A stretch of DNA of 64,000 bases, taken from NCBI GenBank assembly GCA_963921305.4, contig CAWUEX030000002.1, forward strand, positions 1,798,001 through 1,862,000. Direction: 5' to 3'. Under the pieces are notes generated by a model, which was given only the letters and a program-made list of their open reading frames with translations, was not told the DNA's origin and searched no databases. This document shows positions 1 to 7,613 of the stretch, piece after piece. The number at the start of each line of letters is the position of its first letter. The first letter of the stretch is position 1. A program made the position numbers and the translations under genes. This stretch comes from CAWUEX02 sp963921305. Lineage in GTDB: Bacteria; Pseudomonadota; Alphaproteobacteria; Rhodospirillales; Rhodospirillaceae.

Positions 1-2
1 AT

Positions 3-158
3 CCCGCCTTAAATGCTTTTCTCGGCGGCCAGCCGATGATCCCTGTGCCCCAGTCCTGGGTGAATTGCGGCGGACCGTACCTCGCCGATGCGGCCGCGGC
101 CGTGTTCGGCGCGGTGACTGAGCGCCGGTCAGCACGGGTGAGAGGTGCGCCGCCATGA
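3..158 (+). CDS. C-terminal end of an ABC transporter periplasmic binding protein (partial)
   Basis: Only the last 51 codons are inside the window; the gene begins upstream. The reading frame opens at base 3 and ends with a TGA that overlaps the ATG of the following permease (ATGA at 155-158). The translation contains a stretch reading PQSWVNCGGPYLADAAAAVF, which resembles the C-terminus of the cobalamin/iron-siderophore binding proteins (COG0614 type). The overlap with permease and ATPase genes supports a binding-protein role for one importer. The substrate cannot be read from this fragment. Confidence 0.7.
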   Translation, partial: PALNAFLGGQPMIPVPQSWVNCGGPYLADAAAAVFGAVTERRSARVRGAPP

Positions 159-1180
159 CCGCCAAGGCGCCCGCCCTGCCATCGCGAGAAGTTTCCTACG
201 GCGTGCTGCTAGTCGGACTCACATGCCTCGTTGCGGTGTTGTTCATCGCATCTTTGTTTACCGGGCGCCTCGGCATCGGCGGGCTTGCTGATCTTCTGGC
301 CGTGCGCACCACCGACCCTGAAACCTTCTGGTTGTTGCTAACGGAAGTGCGCCTGCCTCGTACTGTGCTGGCGCTCACCGTTGGCGCCACCCTCGGTCTC
401 TCCGGCGCGGTGTTGCAGGGCATCCTGCGTAATCCATTGGCGGAACCGTTTATCCTCGGTGCGTCGAGTTCTGCCGCGCTCGGTGCGGTTGTCGTGTTTT
501 ACTTCGGCATCGCCGGTGGCTCAGCACTGGCTACGCCCTTCGGCGGTGTCGCGGGCACCATGGCCGCCACCGCCATCCTCATCGCACTTGGGGGGCGGGC
601 CCAAGACCCGTTGACGTTGATCCTCGCCGGCGTGGCGATCAATGCGCTGGCGGCTGCGCTGACATCTTTGGCACTTAATCTGGCGCCCAGTCCCTACGCC
701 GCGCTGGAGATCATTTTTTGGATTCTCGGCTCGTTCGCCGACCGCAGTCTCGATCATCTTGTATTCGCCGTACCGCTGATGCTCATCGGCTGGGGGCTGC
801 TGTTTTCAACCTGGCGCAGTCTGGACGCGTTGACCCTGGGTGAAGACGCTGCTGCGTCCCTCGGCTTTAACCTCGCGGCGGTGAAGATCCGCGCCATCCT
901 CGGCTGCGCCTTCGCCGTCGGCGCGGCAGTGGCCACCACCGGCGTCATCAGTTTTGTCGGCTTGGTCGTGCCGCACATCCTGCGCCCCTTTGTCGGCTAC
1001 CGGCCCAGCCGGCTACTTGTTGCCAGCGCGCTGGGCGGCGCAGCACTGATGCTGGCGGCAGACATCGGCGTGCGTCTCATCGACACACAGTTGGAATTGA
1101 AGATCGGTGTGCTGACCGCGATCATCGGTGCGCCGTTCTTTTTCCATTTGTTGCTGGTACTGCGCAGGAGTGGCCAATGA
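155..1180 (+). CDS. FecCD/BtuC-type ABC importer permease
   Basis: Integral membrane subunit of a type II ABC importer for vitamin B12, haem or ferric siderophores. The 341 residues are almost entirely hydrophobic segments, as expected for the roughly ten-helix fold. Family landmarks are visible: RNPLAEPFILG near residue 90 and SFVGLVVPHILRP near residue 270, the second lying next to the ATPase coupling helix. The length matches the family (about 330-350). It overlaps the binding protein upstream (ATGA) and the ATPase downstream (ATGA at 1177-1180), so the three are probably translationally coupled. B12 versus siderophore is undecided; the convergent cobalamin-binding-type gene at 1961 favours B12 by context only. 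Confidence 0.93.
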   Translation: MTAKAPALPSREVSYGVLLVGLTCLVAVLFIASLFTGRLGIGGLADLLAVRTTDPETFWLLLTEVRLPRTVLALTVGATLGLSGAVLQGILRNPLAEPFILGASSSAALGAVVVFYFGIAGGSALATPFGGVAGTMAATAILIALGGRAQDPLTLILAGVAINALAAALTSLALNLAPSPYAALEIIFWILGSFADRSLDHLVFAVPLMLIGWGLLFSTWRSLDALTLGEDAAASLGFNLAAVKIRAILGCAFAVGAAVATTGVISFVGLVVPHILRPFVGYRPSRLLVASALGGAALMLAADIGVRLIDTQLELKIGVLTAIIGAPFFFHLLLVLRRSGQ

Positions 1181-1959
1181 ACCCCGTCCCGCGCATAGCT
1201 GCAACGAACCTGACCGTTACCTTCGATGAGATCGACCGGCTCAGGGGAGTCACGCTACAAGCGCACGGTGGGCAGTTGATCGGACTGATCGGACCGAATG
1301 GCGCCGGCAAAACTACGTTGTTGAAGACGCTGGCTGGGTTGATCTCGCCCTGTAAGGGCGCGGTCGCGATTGATGGTCAAACCCTCGAAGTTTGGCGGCG
1401 TGACCTGCTTGCCCAGAAGCTGGGCTACCTCTCGCAAACTCGGACTGTCCATTGGCCGGTGACGGTCGAGCGGCTGGTGTCCCTGGGCCGCTTGCCGCAT
1501 CGCGGGCCATGGGATGGTTTGTCGGATCAGGACCGCGCGGCAATTTCTGATGCTCTTAAGGCCACCGATACGGACGGATTGCAGGACCGCTCTGTCACCA
1601 CACTCTCCGGCGGTGAGCTGGCCCGTGTATTGCTCGCGCGGGTGTTGGCCGGAACCCCGGAAATTATTCTCGCCGATGAGCCTGTCTCCGGACTGGACCC
1701 TGGTCATCGCATCCAAGTGGTCCAGCGCTTTCAAGCTCTGGCGCGGGACGGACGTCTCGTGATCATCGTGTTGCACGACCTCACCTTGGCATCGCGCTAC
1801 TGCGATCGTCTCGTGCTGCTCAATGACGGGGCTGTCGTGGCCGACGGTTCACCGGAGGACGTGCTTACACCTGAGCGCGTGCGCAATATCTACGACGTTG
1901 AAACCCGCGTGATTTCAGATGGCGGGCAGACCGCGGTTGTGCCCTGGGACCACGTCTGA
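1177..1959 (+). CDS. ABC importer ATPase (BtuD/FecE type)
   Basis: Cytoplasmic ATPase that powers the permease encoded immediately upstream. In its 260 residues, Walker A (GPNGAGKTT) is at 39-47, the Q-loop glutamine near 87, the signature LSGGE at 143-147, Walker B with the catalytic glutamate (IILADE) at 163-168, and the switch histidine in VLHDLT near 200. All key residues are intact. Order and similarity fit the BtuD/FhuC/FecE family. Its stop lies one base from the stop of the convergent gene on the minus strand, so the two transcripts meet with no visible terminator between them. Confidence 0.94.
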   Translation: MNPVPRIAATNLTVTFDEIDRLRGVTLQAHGGQLIGLIGPNGAGKTTLLKTLAGLISPCKGAVAIDGQTLEVWRRDLLAQKLGYLSQTRTVHWPVTVERLVSLGRLPHRGPWDGLSDQDRAAISDALKATDTDGLQDRSVTTLSGGELARVLLARVLAGTPEIILADEPVSGLDPGHRIQVVQRFQALARDGRLVIIVLHDLTLASRYCDRLVLLNDGAVVADGSPEDVLTPERVRNIYDVETRVISDGGQTAVVPWDHV

Positions 1960-1960
1960 G

Positions 1961-2878
1961 TTACACGAACTCGTGGTGCCAACGCCAATACGCAGGGCCG
2001 CGTGCGGGTGCGCCGTTCCACAGCACATCGTGAATCATCGCAGCACTCTCGACCACGCCCGGCGACGGCCGGTTGATAAACCGGTTACCGTCCATCACTG
2101 CGACCTTTCCTGCCTTCACTGCGCGCAGGCCTGTCCATTCAGGCTGGGCTGATAGGCCGTGCAGTTCTTTTGCCGTGCGGTCCACATCGAAGCCGCAGGG
2201 CGCGACGATGATCACGTCCGGGTCTGCTTCGGCAATCGTTGACCATTCCACATAGCCAGAGGGCGCGCCTTCGCGGGTAACGACGTTTTCACCGCCCGCA
2301 GCCTCGATCAGAGGAGGAATCCAATGACCAGCCGCCATAGGCGGATCGATCCACTCGAGCAGGAATGCCTTGGGGCGTGTGCCGCGCCCGCCGTACTTGG
2401 TGCGCAAAGCGTCCAGATCATCCGTCATGCGCGTGGTCAAATCTTCTGCCGCGTTGCTCCGGCCAATCGCGTTGCCAACTCTGCGGATGTCCGCCAGCAC
2501 ATCTGCCAGCGTATCAGGCCTGAGCGAAATCACGTTGATGTCGCGCCCTGCGAAATCGCGCAGTGCTGCGGTCACGTCGTCAAGACTGGCGGCGCAGACT
2601 TCGCACTGGTCCTGGGTCAGAATGACGTCCGGCTCAAGCGCGGCCAGCGTGTCCCGGTCGATGTCATAGACCGATAGTCCATCGCCCACCAGATCGCGCA
2701 CTGCTGTATCGATCGACCGGCTCGATCCCTTGGTGTCAAAACGGGGCTTGGTCAGCGGCGGAACGCCTATGACATCGGCGGGGCGATCGCATTCGTGACT
2801 CCGCCCGCACAACTGATCCCGCGCCCCCAAGGCGCAGACAATCTCGGTGGCGCTGGCGATCAGGGAGACGATGTTCAT
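1961..2878 (-). CDS. cobalamin-binding-type protein of the BtuF fold, no signal peptide
   Basis: A 305-residue protein of the helical-backbone metal-receptor (BtuF/FhuD) fold. It begins directly with MNIVSLIASATEIVCALG, so there is no export signal. The segment RSHECDRP near residue 27 and QDQCEVCAAS near residue 110 are characteristic of the 'cobalamin-binding protein' subgroup annotated in many proteobacteria. Without a signal peptide it should be cytosolic unless the start is misjudged; I see no upstream in-frame extension with a signal-like segment. It begins 18 bases after the signalling gene at 2897-3970 on the same strand and faces the ABC importer genes convergently. The ligand is inferred from family naming and context. 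Confidence 0.8.
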   Translation of the reverse strand: MNIVSLIASATEIVCALGARDQLCGRSHECDRPADVIGVPPLTKPRFDTKGSSRSIDTAVRDLVGDGLSVYDIDRDTLAALEPDVILTQDQCEVCAASLDDVTAALRDFAGRDINVISLRPDTLADVLADIRRVGNAIGRSNAAEDLTTRMTDDLDALRTKYGGRGTRPKAFLLEWIDPPMAAGHWIPPLIEAAGGENVVTREGAPSGYVEWSTIAEADPDVIIVAPCGFDVDRTAKELHGLSAQPEWTGLRAVKAGKVAVMDGNRFINRPSPGVVESAAMIHDVLWNGAPARGPAYWRWHHEFV

Positions 2879-2896
2879 GATCAGGTGCGGAGGCGC

Positions 2897-3970
2897 TTAG
2901 CCGCCGCGCTTTTCGTGCTTGGCGATCGCCATTTTGAGGGACTTGAACAGTTGTTGACCGATCTCGCCGCCGTCGCCCTCGATGTCTTCGCGGATTACGG
3001 CCCGCATGGTGTCGATATGTGCCTTGGCGATATCAAGCGCAGCGTCATCTTCCTTGCGCGGTTCCTTGGTCGACTCATATAACGATTTGCCGAACAGAGT
3101 GATCAGCGGGTACCCGAAGGTCCCGCCCTGGCCGCGCAGTTCGTGCGCAATCAGGTTAATCTCATCGAAATGCTTGTTGCGGTCTTGCGCTAAAGTGCGG
3201 GCCGCCGCGACTTCCTTGGACAAGTTATCGAGGTACACCTTGGCCCATGTCAGGAAGCCGGCGGCTTCCCGCTGCAAAGCGTCTTCAGCCTCAGCAAGAA
3301 TATCGTCCGGCACAATGAACTCTTGGCGCATGGCGTTGGAGCCCATTTTTTCCTTGAGGTGATTCGGCAGCTTAAAAATCCAGACATCGCTGGCTTTCTC
3401 CGGCTTCGCGACCTTGTCTTTCGAATACACGATTGTCGCGTGGTCTTCGCCTTCCGCCCGTTTTTCCGGTCCTGGCAGAGACTCAACCTTCCGCCGCCGC
3501 CGGTCGGGACCGTAGTACTTCTGAGTAACGATGAACTGGCGTGGTTTGTCGATCAGCCGTTGCAACGTTTTGTATAGGGCATCAACCGAAAAGGGCTTCG
3601 CCATAAATTCGTGCATGCCCTGATCTCGTGCGGCCTGAACGTTGGCGGCGTCGGCGGCGCCGGACACCATAATGAACGGCATGAACCGGTTCGGTGACTC
3701 TTTGAAAGTGCGTAGCAATTGCAGAAGAATCAGGCCATTGATCGGCGACATCACCAGATCGCACACAATGATGTCCACGGGACGCGCCGCACCCACAGAC
3801 GGATGCGTCATCTTTAAGTGTTCGATGGCTTCCTTGCCGTTCTTGACCTTGACCAAAGTCTCGAACCCAAGGCGGCGCAGGGCTTTGAGCAAGATATCCT
3901 GCATGTACTCGTTGTCCTCGACGACGAGTACATTGAGACGGTCCTGACCGAGTTTTTCCTTACGGTCCAT
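2897..3970 (-). CDS. response regulator with receiver domain, GPDRR linker and Hpt-like domain
   Basis: A 357-residue signalling protein. The N-terminal receiver has all catalytic residues: E18/D19 acidic pair, D71 phospho-acceptor (IIVCDLVMSP), S103 and K125. A linker motif YYGPDRRRR follows at 152-160 and recurs in the neighbouring protein. In the C-terminal half, INLIAHELRGQGGTFGYPL near 271-289 resembles a histidine phosphotransfer motif with H276 as candidate phospho-histidine. There is no DNA-binding domain and no kinase ATP site. It follows the gene at 4013-5548 by 42 bases on the same strand, so they are likely one operon acting in one phosphorelay. The Hpt assignment is by motif only. 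Confidence 0.82.
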   Translation of the reverse strand: MDRKEKLGQDRLNVLVVEDNEYMQDILLKALRRLGFETLVKVKNGKEAIEHLKMTHPSVGAARPVDIIVCDLVMSPINGLILLQLLRTFKESPNRFMPFIMVSGAADAANVQAARDQGMHEFMAKPFSVDALYKTLQRLIDKPRQFIVTQKYYGPDRRRRKVESLPGPEKRAEGEDHATIVYSKDKVAKPEKASDVWIFKLPNHLKEKMGSNAMRQEFIVPDDILAEAEDALQREAAGFLTWAKVYLDNLSKEVAAARTLAQDRNKHFDEINLIAHELRGQGGTFGYPLITLFGKSLYESTKEPRKEDDAALDIAKAHIDTMRAVIREDIEGDGGEIGQQLFKSLKMAIAKHEKRGG

Positions 3971-4012
3971 GAGGCCTCACCTTGGGTGCGCCGAAGGTGT
4001 CGAGGTGTATCC

Positions 4013-5548
4013 TCACTCGGCAGCCTCTTGAATGTCCTGCGTATTTAAAATTTGATCGTCCCGCTGATCATCTTCGATTGCTGGCGCGGACAGGCCTTGG
4101 AGATCCTCCAAGGTTTCATCGAACTGAGCCAACAACTCGGCAGCGGCATCGGCGTCGTCTCCCAGGTCAACGCGTTCCGCATGCCGGCCGGCGATATGTG
4201 CTGACAGATTTAGGGTGTCGAACATATCTTTCAAGCTGCGTCCGCGCTGGGTGTAGGTGTCATGAGCGGTACGTAAATTGTGCACAGCGCTGAGCAAGAT
4301 GGTGCGGATAAGCTTATCGGTTCCGGCCATCTTTTCTTCGAGGTGTTCCTTTGAAACCAGTGATACCGTGGTGTCTTCAAGAGCCACCGCGGTTGCACGC
4401 CGCTTCGATCCGTCCAGGATAGCCATCTCACCGAAAAACTCACCGGAGCGAATTCGAGCCACCGGCGAGGTCTTGCCAGCTACCTTGCGGAAGATGCCGA
4501 TACACCCTGCTGCGACAACGTAGGCAGCTGAGGCTTCGTCACCCTCTTTAAACAGTTGCTGGCCTTTCTGCAAAAATTGAATTTCCAACGCCGGTCCAAG
4601 CTCGTCCGTCGGAAGTGCGGCTTCTTCCTCAACGCCGGAATCGATCCCCGTTACCTTCGCGTCCACGGCGACCCCGGTGCGTGCGGCCATGGCCACCGCG
4701 TCTGCAATCTTCTTAAGAAGGTTGAGATCTTTTTCCGACGGTGTCGTGTAGTGCTCGGCGAAGGCCTTAATTTTCTCTGCCAGCGATATGCACAAAACCG
4801 ATACGTCGTCCTGGTCGATCTGTTTGGCTGTCGCTGCCGCGTCTTTCAGGAGGTCTTCCAGCGCTCTAAGTTTGTCGAGAACAACCGGAGTAATCTGACC
4901 CGTCTGATATAATCCGGCGAGTTCCTTGCAGGTCGAAGACAGACGCGCGCTCTGGCTGTTGAGGCGTGTCTGCATCATGTCTTCTAGAATGGGAGCGACC
5001 TTCTTGGCGAAGTCTTTGTAGTCCAAGTCCTGTCCGCGCAACTTGGCTTGAACCGTCTGCGGAACATAGAACCGCCGGATTTTACTTGCCCGGTCGGCGG
5101 CGCGACGGTCCGGGCCGATATACTCGCTGGTGACGACATAGGCCATGTCGGTGCGGCCGGCCTTGCGTACCCGGTCGGTGATTTCTTTCGCAGGGACCGG
5201 TTGGATTAGGATGCCGTCGACTCCGGCCCGCAGGGCATGCTTGGCCCCGTCGACGTGCTCGGGCGCCAAGGCGCAGTATAAGGTCATGAAAGGGTTGGAG
5301 CCTATCAACCCGTGCCGCACGGCGCGGCTGAGTTTGAACACGCGACCGCCAAGACTGTCGGCCAGGATCGCAATGTCGATGCCACCCTTCTCGAGCTTGA
5401 CGCCGACATCGTTGAAGCTGGCCGAAATGACCGGTGGCGCGAACCCGTGTTCCCGCAGGTCGCTGGCCAGCTTCTCGGCCCGCTCAACATCGGTGTCGCC
5501 GATGAGAACGGCGATGTTCTTCAGCATTTCTACTTTGGTCGCTGCCAC
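4013..5548 (-). CDS. pseudo-receiver protein with cyclic-nucleotide-binding domain
   Basis: A 511-residue cytosolic protein. Residues 1-130 look like a receiver that has lost catalysis: the acidic pocket reads LIGDTD, the acceptor strand reads IDIAILADSL with offset spacing, and the conserved lysine is glutamine (ILIQPV, Q116). A GPDRR motif follows at 145-149, shared with the gene at 2897-3970. A helical region leads to a Crp-type cNMP-binding domain at about 328-420, whose phosphate-binding cassette GEFFGEMAILDGSKRRATA keeps the Glu and Arg contacts. No helix-turn-helix follows; the tail is acidic. It may bind cAMP or a similar nucleotide and act on the downstream receiver-Hpt protein. That link is inference. 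Confidence 0.78.
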   Translation of the reverse strand: MAATKVEMLKNIAVLIGDTDVERAEKLASDLREHGFAPPVISASFNDVGVKLEKGGIDIAILADSLGGRVFKLSRAVRHGLIGSNPFMTLYCALAPEHVDGAKHALRAGVDGILIQPVPAKEITDRVRKAGRTDMAYVVTSEYIGPDRRAADRASKIRRFYVPQTVQAKLRGQDLDYKDFAKKVAPILEDMMQTRLNSQSARLSSTCKELAGLYQTGQITPVVLDKLRALEDLLKDAAATAKQIDQDDVSVLCISLAEKIKAFAEHYTTPSEKDLNLLKKIADAVAMAARTGVAVDAKVTGIDSGVEEEAALPTDELGPALEIQFLQKGQQLFKEGDEASAAYVVAAGCIGIFRKVAGKTSPVARIRSGEFFGEMAILDGSKRRATAVALEDTTVSLVSKEHLEEKMAGTDKLIRTILLSAVHNLRTAHDTYTQRGRSLKDMFDTLNLSAHIAGRHAERVDLGDDADAAAELLAQFDETLEDLQGLSAPAIEDDQRDDQILNTQDIQEAAE

Positions 5549-5587
5549 GGTCCCGCCCAGTTTCCTCTCGCCGCCGGCTTCCCCAGT

Positions 5588-5609
5588 GTGCCGGGTGGGT
5601 TCCCGGCAC
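5588..5609. other. strong hairpin upstream of the pseudo-receiver gene
   Basis: A perfect 8-bp stem (GTGCCGGG / CCCGGCAC) with a 6-base loop lies 40 bases before the ATG at 5548, so it would sit in that gene's 5' leader. No T-run follows on either strand, which argues against an intrinsic terminator. The 5549-5768 gap holds no convincing gene. Confidence 0.4.
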
Positions 5610-5768
5610 GATGCCCCATTTTGCCACTTCCTGCGGCAAACGCATAAAATTAATCGTCTCAGGTCAGCAGAAAAAGCAAATAATATGAGGCGGTTGCGGC
5701 GTTCTTTCTATCAGAAACGACGTCTCAGCCCGTGCGGGAGACCGGTTAGCAACTGTTCCGATGTCGGA

Positions 5769-6566
5769 TCACGATGTGATGTCGATGCCTGGCAGGATCG
5801 TCAAATCGCGCACGGACAGAAACTGATTGAAATTCTGGCCTTTCTGGCTGGCAGCGATCAGATGCGGCCGTTCGCGAAGCACCATGCCCGCCTCGTCGAT
5901 TTCGTAATATCGATAGCCGAGCCGTTGTGTGGTTTCGGTAATGTACTCACAGGCGGCTTGGTCGAACGACTCAAGAACGATATCCGGAGTTGCTTGGAGG
6001 ACGGACCGCGCTCCTTTGAAGACCCATTTTTCTGTACCTTCAACATCAATCTTGATGAGCGCGGGTGATTTCAGCCGCGACGCATAAGCGTCCAGCGGTT
6101 TGATGACCGCCAAGCTGCTGTGAAAGGTATCGCCATCCTTGTCATTGGCGAGATGCCCACCTGAAGACAGGTGGCCTAATTCTTTGGCTCTCCACCAGAT
6201 CTTAGTCGTACCTTCCAAGTGAGCTATGCCGTTTCTGTGAGGCTCAATTGCCGCAAAGCCATTCAATCTAATGTGCAGGACCAGGCGCGCGTAGACATCC
6301 GGGTTGGGTTCGAATGCGAGAATCGGCAGGTCGGGTCTGATGGCAGCTGCGGCCAAGCTGTAGACCCCAACATGCGCGCCGATGTCTACAACCGTTGATG
6401 CGCCTGCTACAAGCGCGCACCACAGCTTCATCGACATCGGCTCAAAGGACCCATGAACGAGGATATCCTGCGCACGCGGGCAATCTTCGGCGTGGAACAT
6501 CTGAAAAGCCGGGCAGTCGAAGATGTCGACTGCGTAACATGTTGCTTTTACCCCGGACCCGGTCAT
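5769..6566 (-). CDS. FkbM-family SAM-dependent methyltransferase
   Basis: A 265-residue cytosolic protein. The SAM-binding motif I is clear: STVVDIGAHVGVYSLAAAA around residues 57-75, followed by an acidic strand end in ILAFEPNP near 85. Downstream, LIKIDVEGTEKWVFKGA near 175-190 is the second hallmark of the FkbM family (KIDVEGxE). FkbM enzymes methylate hydroxyls of sugars, polyketides or lipopolysaccharide components. No glycan-synthesis genes flank it here, so the substrate is unknown. It stands alone, with the tRNA-like remnant upstream and the signalling genes downstream. Confidence 0.85.
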   Translation of the reverse strand: MTGSGVKATCYAVDIFDCPAFQMFHAEDCPRAQDILVHGSFEPMSMKLWCALVAGASTVVDIGAHVGVYSLAAAAIRPDLPILAFEPNPDVYARLVLHIRLNGFAAIEPHRNGIAHLEGTTKIWWRAKELGHLSSGGHLANDKDGDTFHSSLAVIKPLDAYASRLKSPALIKIDVEGTEKWVFKGARSVLQATPDIVLESFDQAACEYITETTQRLGYRYYEIDEAGMVLRERPHLIAASQKGQNFNQFLSVRDLTILPGIDITS

Positions 6567-6653
6567 CTCAAGTGAACTTCTCTGACTAGTTTATGTCCGC
6601 CCCAGCGAAACTGGACGAGTCCGACCGTAAACCAGAGAGGACCTAGAAAGAAA

Positions 6654-6730
6654 TGGTGAAGCCGGGCGGACTCGAACCGTCTCAACAAAGCTGAGCCAAA
6701 GGAGTCTCGTCGATTTGGCCCGGCGGCTTG
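6654..6730 (-). pseudogene. tRNA-like remnant resembling the 3' part of the neighbouring tRNA-Ala
   Basis: Read on the minus strand, 77 bases end in CCA and carry a near-normal T-arm (GGTTCGAGTCC, one stem mismatch) and a 3' acceptor strand CGGCTTC that pairs at six of seven positions with CAAGCCG at the 5' end. The D and anticodon arms do not fold: the base before the would-be anticodon is C and the stem is broken. The 3' part matches the 3' end of tRNA-Ala at 6769-6844 with few differences, including flanking GAAATGGTG. It is best read as a duplicated, decayed tRNA segment. A tmRNA acceptor piece was considered, but no tag-peptide sequence follows. Confidence 0.45.
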
Positions 6731-6768
6731 AGAGCATGAGAATAGGTCGGGGGGGGGGTAGAGAGAAA

Positions 6769-6844
<76 letters not shown>

Positions 6845-6861
6845 ACGGTGTTGGGAACTCA

Positions 6862-6880
6862 AGCGCTGAACGTCAGCGCT
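6862..6880. other. perfect inverted repeat in the tRNA-Ala leader
   Basis: AGCGCTGA and TCAGCGCT form an 8-bp stem with a 3-base loop, 17 bases before the tRNA 5' end. It could be a processing or termination structure for transcripts arriving from the FYDLN gene at 7028-7372. There is no T-run. It also lies downstream of the predicted tRNA promoter, so it would be part of the precursor. Confidence 0.4.
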
Positions 6881-6895
6881 CCCAGGAAGGGGCGG

Positions 6896-6924
6896 ACCAT
6901 ATGCAGTTCGCCCTGTCCCTTCAA
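6896..6924 (-). promoter_or_regulatory. predicted sigma70 promoter of tRNA-Ala
   Basis: On the minus strand TTGAAG (6924-6919) and TATGGT (6901-6896) are separated by exactly 17 bases. The start site would be near 6889, giving a leader of about 45 bases before the tRNA. The -35 hexamer lies inside one copy of the palindromic repeat described in the next entry. Confidence 0.45.
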
Positions 6925-6956
6925 GGGAAAAACGAAAAGTCCCTTCAAGGGAAAAA
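6915..6956. repeat. two copies of an 18-base repeat containing a 13-base palindrome
   Basis: GTCCCTTCAAGGGAAAAA occurs at 6915-6932 and again, identically, at 6939-6956. Each copy contains TCCCTT-C-AAGGGA, a near-perfect dyad with a single central base; centres are 24 bases apart, a little over two helical turns. The copy nearer the tRNA overlaps the predicted -35 box. This arrangement is typical of operator pairs, but no known regulator motif is recognised. Confidence 0.6.
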
Positions 6957-7027
6957 TTAGGTGTGATTTGACGCCTAACCCAGCGTACCCGGTCCGCTTT
7001 TGAACCTGATCCGACGCACAATCCGGT

Positions 7028-7372
7028 TTAGGAGTCAGTATCCTTGTCGGAATCGATCGGCCCAATCACGCTGTCGACGTCGTCATCTTCATCCATGTCG
7101 TCATCGTCGTCGAGCAAGTCGTCGTCATCGTCATCATCCTCGATGTCCTCGATATCGTCGAGGTCGTCCGCATCCTCATCCTTGTCCTTGGTGGGCTCAG
7201 GCGTCTTTTTCGCCGGCTTGGGCGCGGTGTCCGCCCGCTTGGTTTTGAAGGTTTTGGGCCGCTCGTTTTCAGTGCCACATTTGGGGCACTCGGCCGGGGT
7301 TTTGTTCAGGTCATAATACCGCGCGCCACAGCTTGAGCACGTCAGCTTTTCTCCAAGATCAACCTTACCCAA
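7028..7372 (-). CDS. FYDLN acidic domain protein (TIGR02300 type)
   Basis: A 114-residue alphaproteobacterial protein. The N-terminus has a small zinc-ribbon-like unit, CSSCGARYYDLNKTPAECPKCG at about 12-33, with two CxxC pairs and the RYYDLNK signature that names the family. The rest is a lysine/proline-rich linker and then an extremely acidic tail of mostly Asp from about residue 66 onward. No function is established for the family as far as I know. The divergent neighbour is aroA, with 241 bases between the start codons; I see no clear promoter there. Confidence 0.88.
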   Translation of the reverse strand: MGKVDLGEKLTCSSCGARYYDLNKTPAECPKCGTENERPKTFKTKRADTAPKPAKKTPEPTKDKDEDADDLDDIEDIEDDDDDDDLLDDDDDMDEDDDVDSVIGPIDSDKDTDS

Positions 7373-7613
7373 AGCGATGTCTCCTCAACAAAGACGGCTC
7401 GGCGGGTCGGTCCCCGTCCAAGCAGGCTGTCCATCAAAAATTCCAAAGCGCATTTGCCAAATTCAGGCGGCGCTGTCAAAACCAAATCCAATGTTTTTGC
7501 AGATTTGCCCGCACCTAGGTTTCCCGCGGTGCCTGTGCTAAGACGCCGCTCCATCACCCGCCGGCAGCTGACCGGTGGCGCCCGCGTAAGAACCAGAGCC
7601 GAGCCTATCTCCG

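Noticed and set aside
5145..6068. Plus-strand frame of 307 codons spanning two minus-strand genes.
   Set aside because: It crosses the intergenic hairpin and two well-supported genes; composition is not protein-like.
6654..6730. tRNA-like segment as the acceptor piece of a two-piece tmRNA.
   Set aside because: Alphaproteobacterial tmRNA is permuted and should be followed by a coding piece with a tag peptide; none follows before the FkbM gene.
6749..6758. Run of ten G bases as a phase-variable tract.
   Set aside because: It lies outside any gene or promoter, downstream of the tRNA; it may also be a sequencing artefact.
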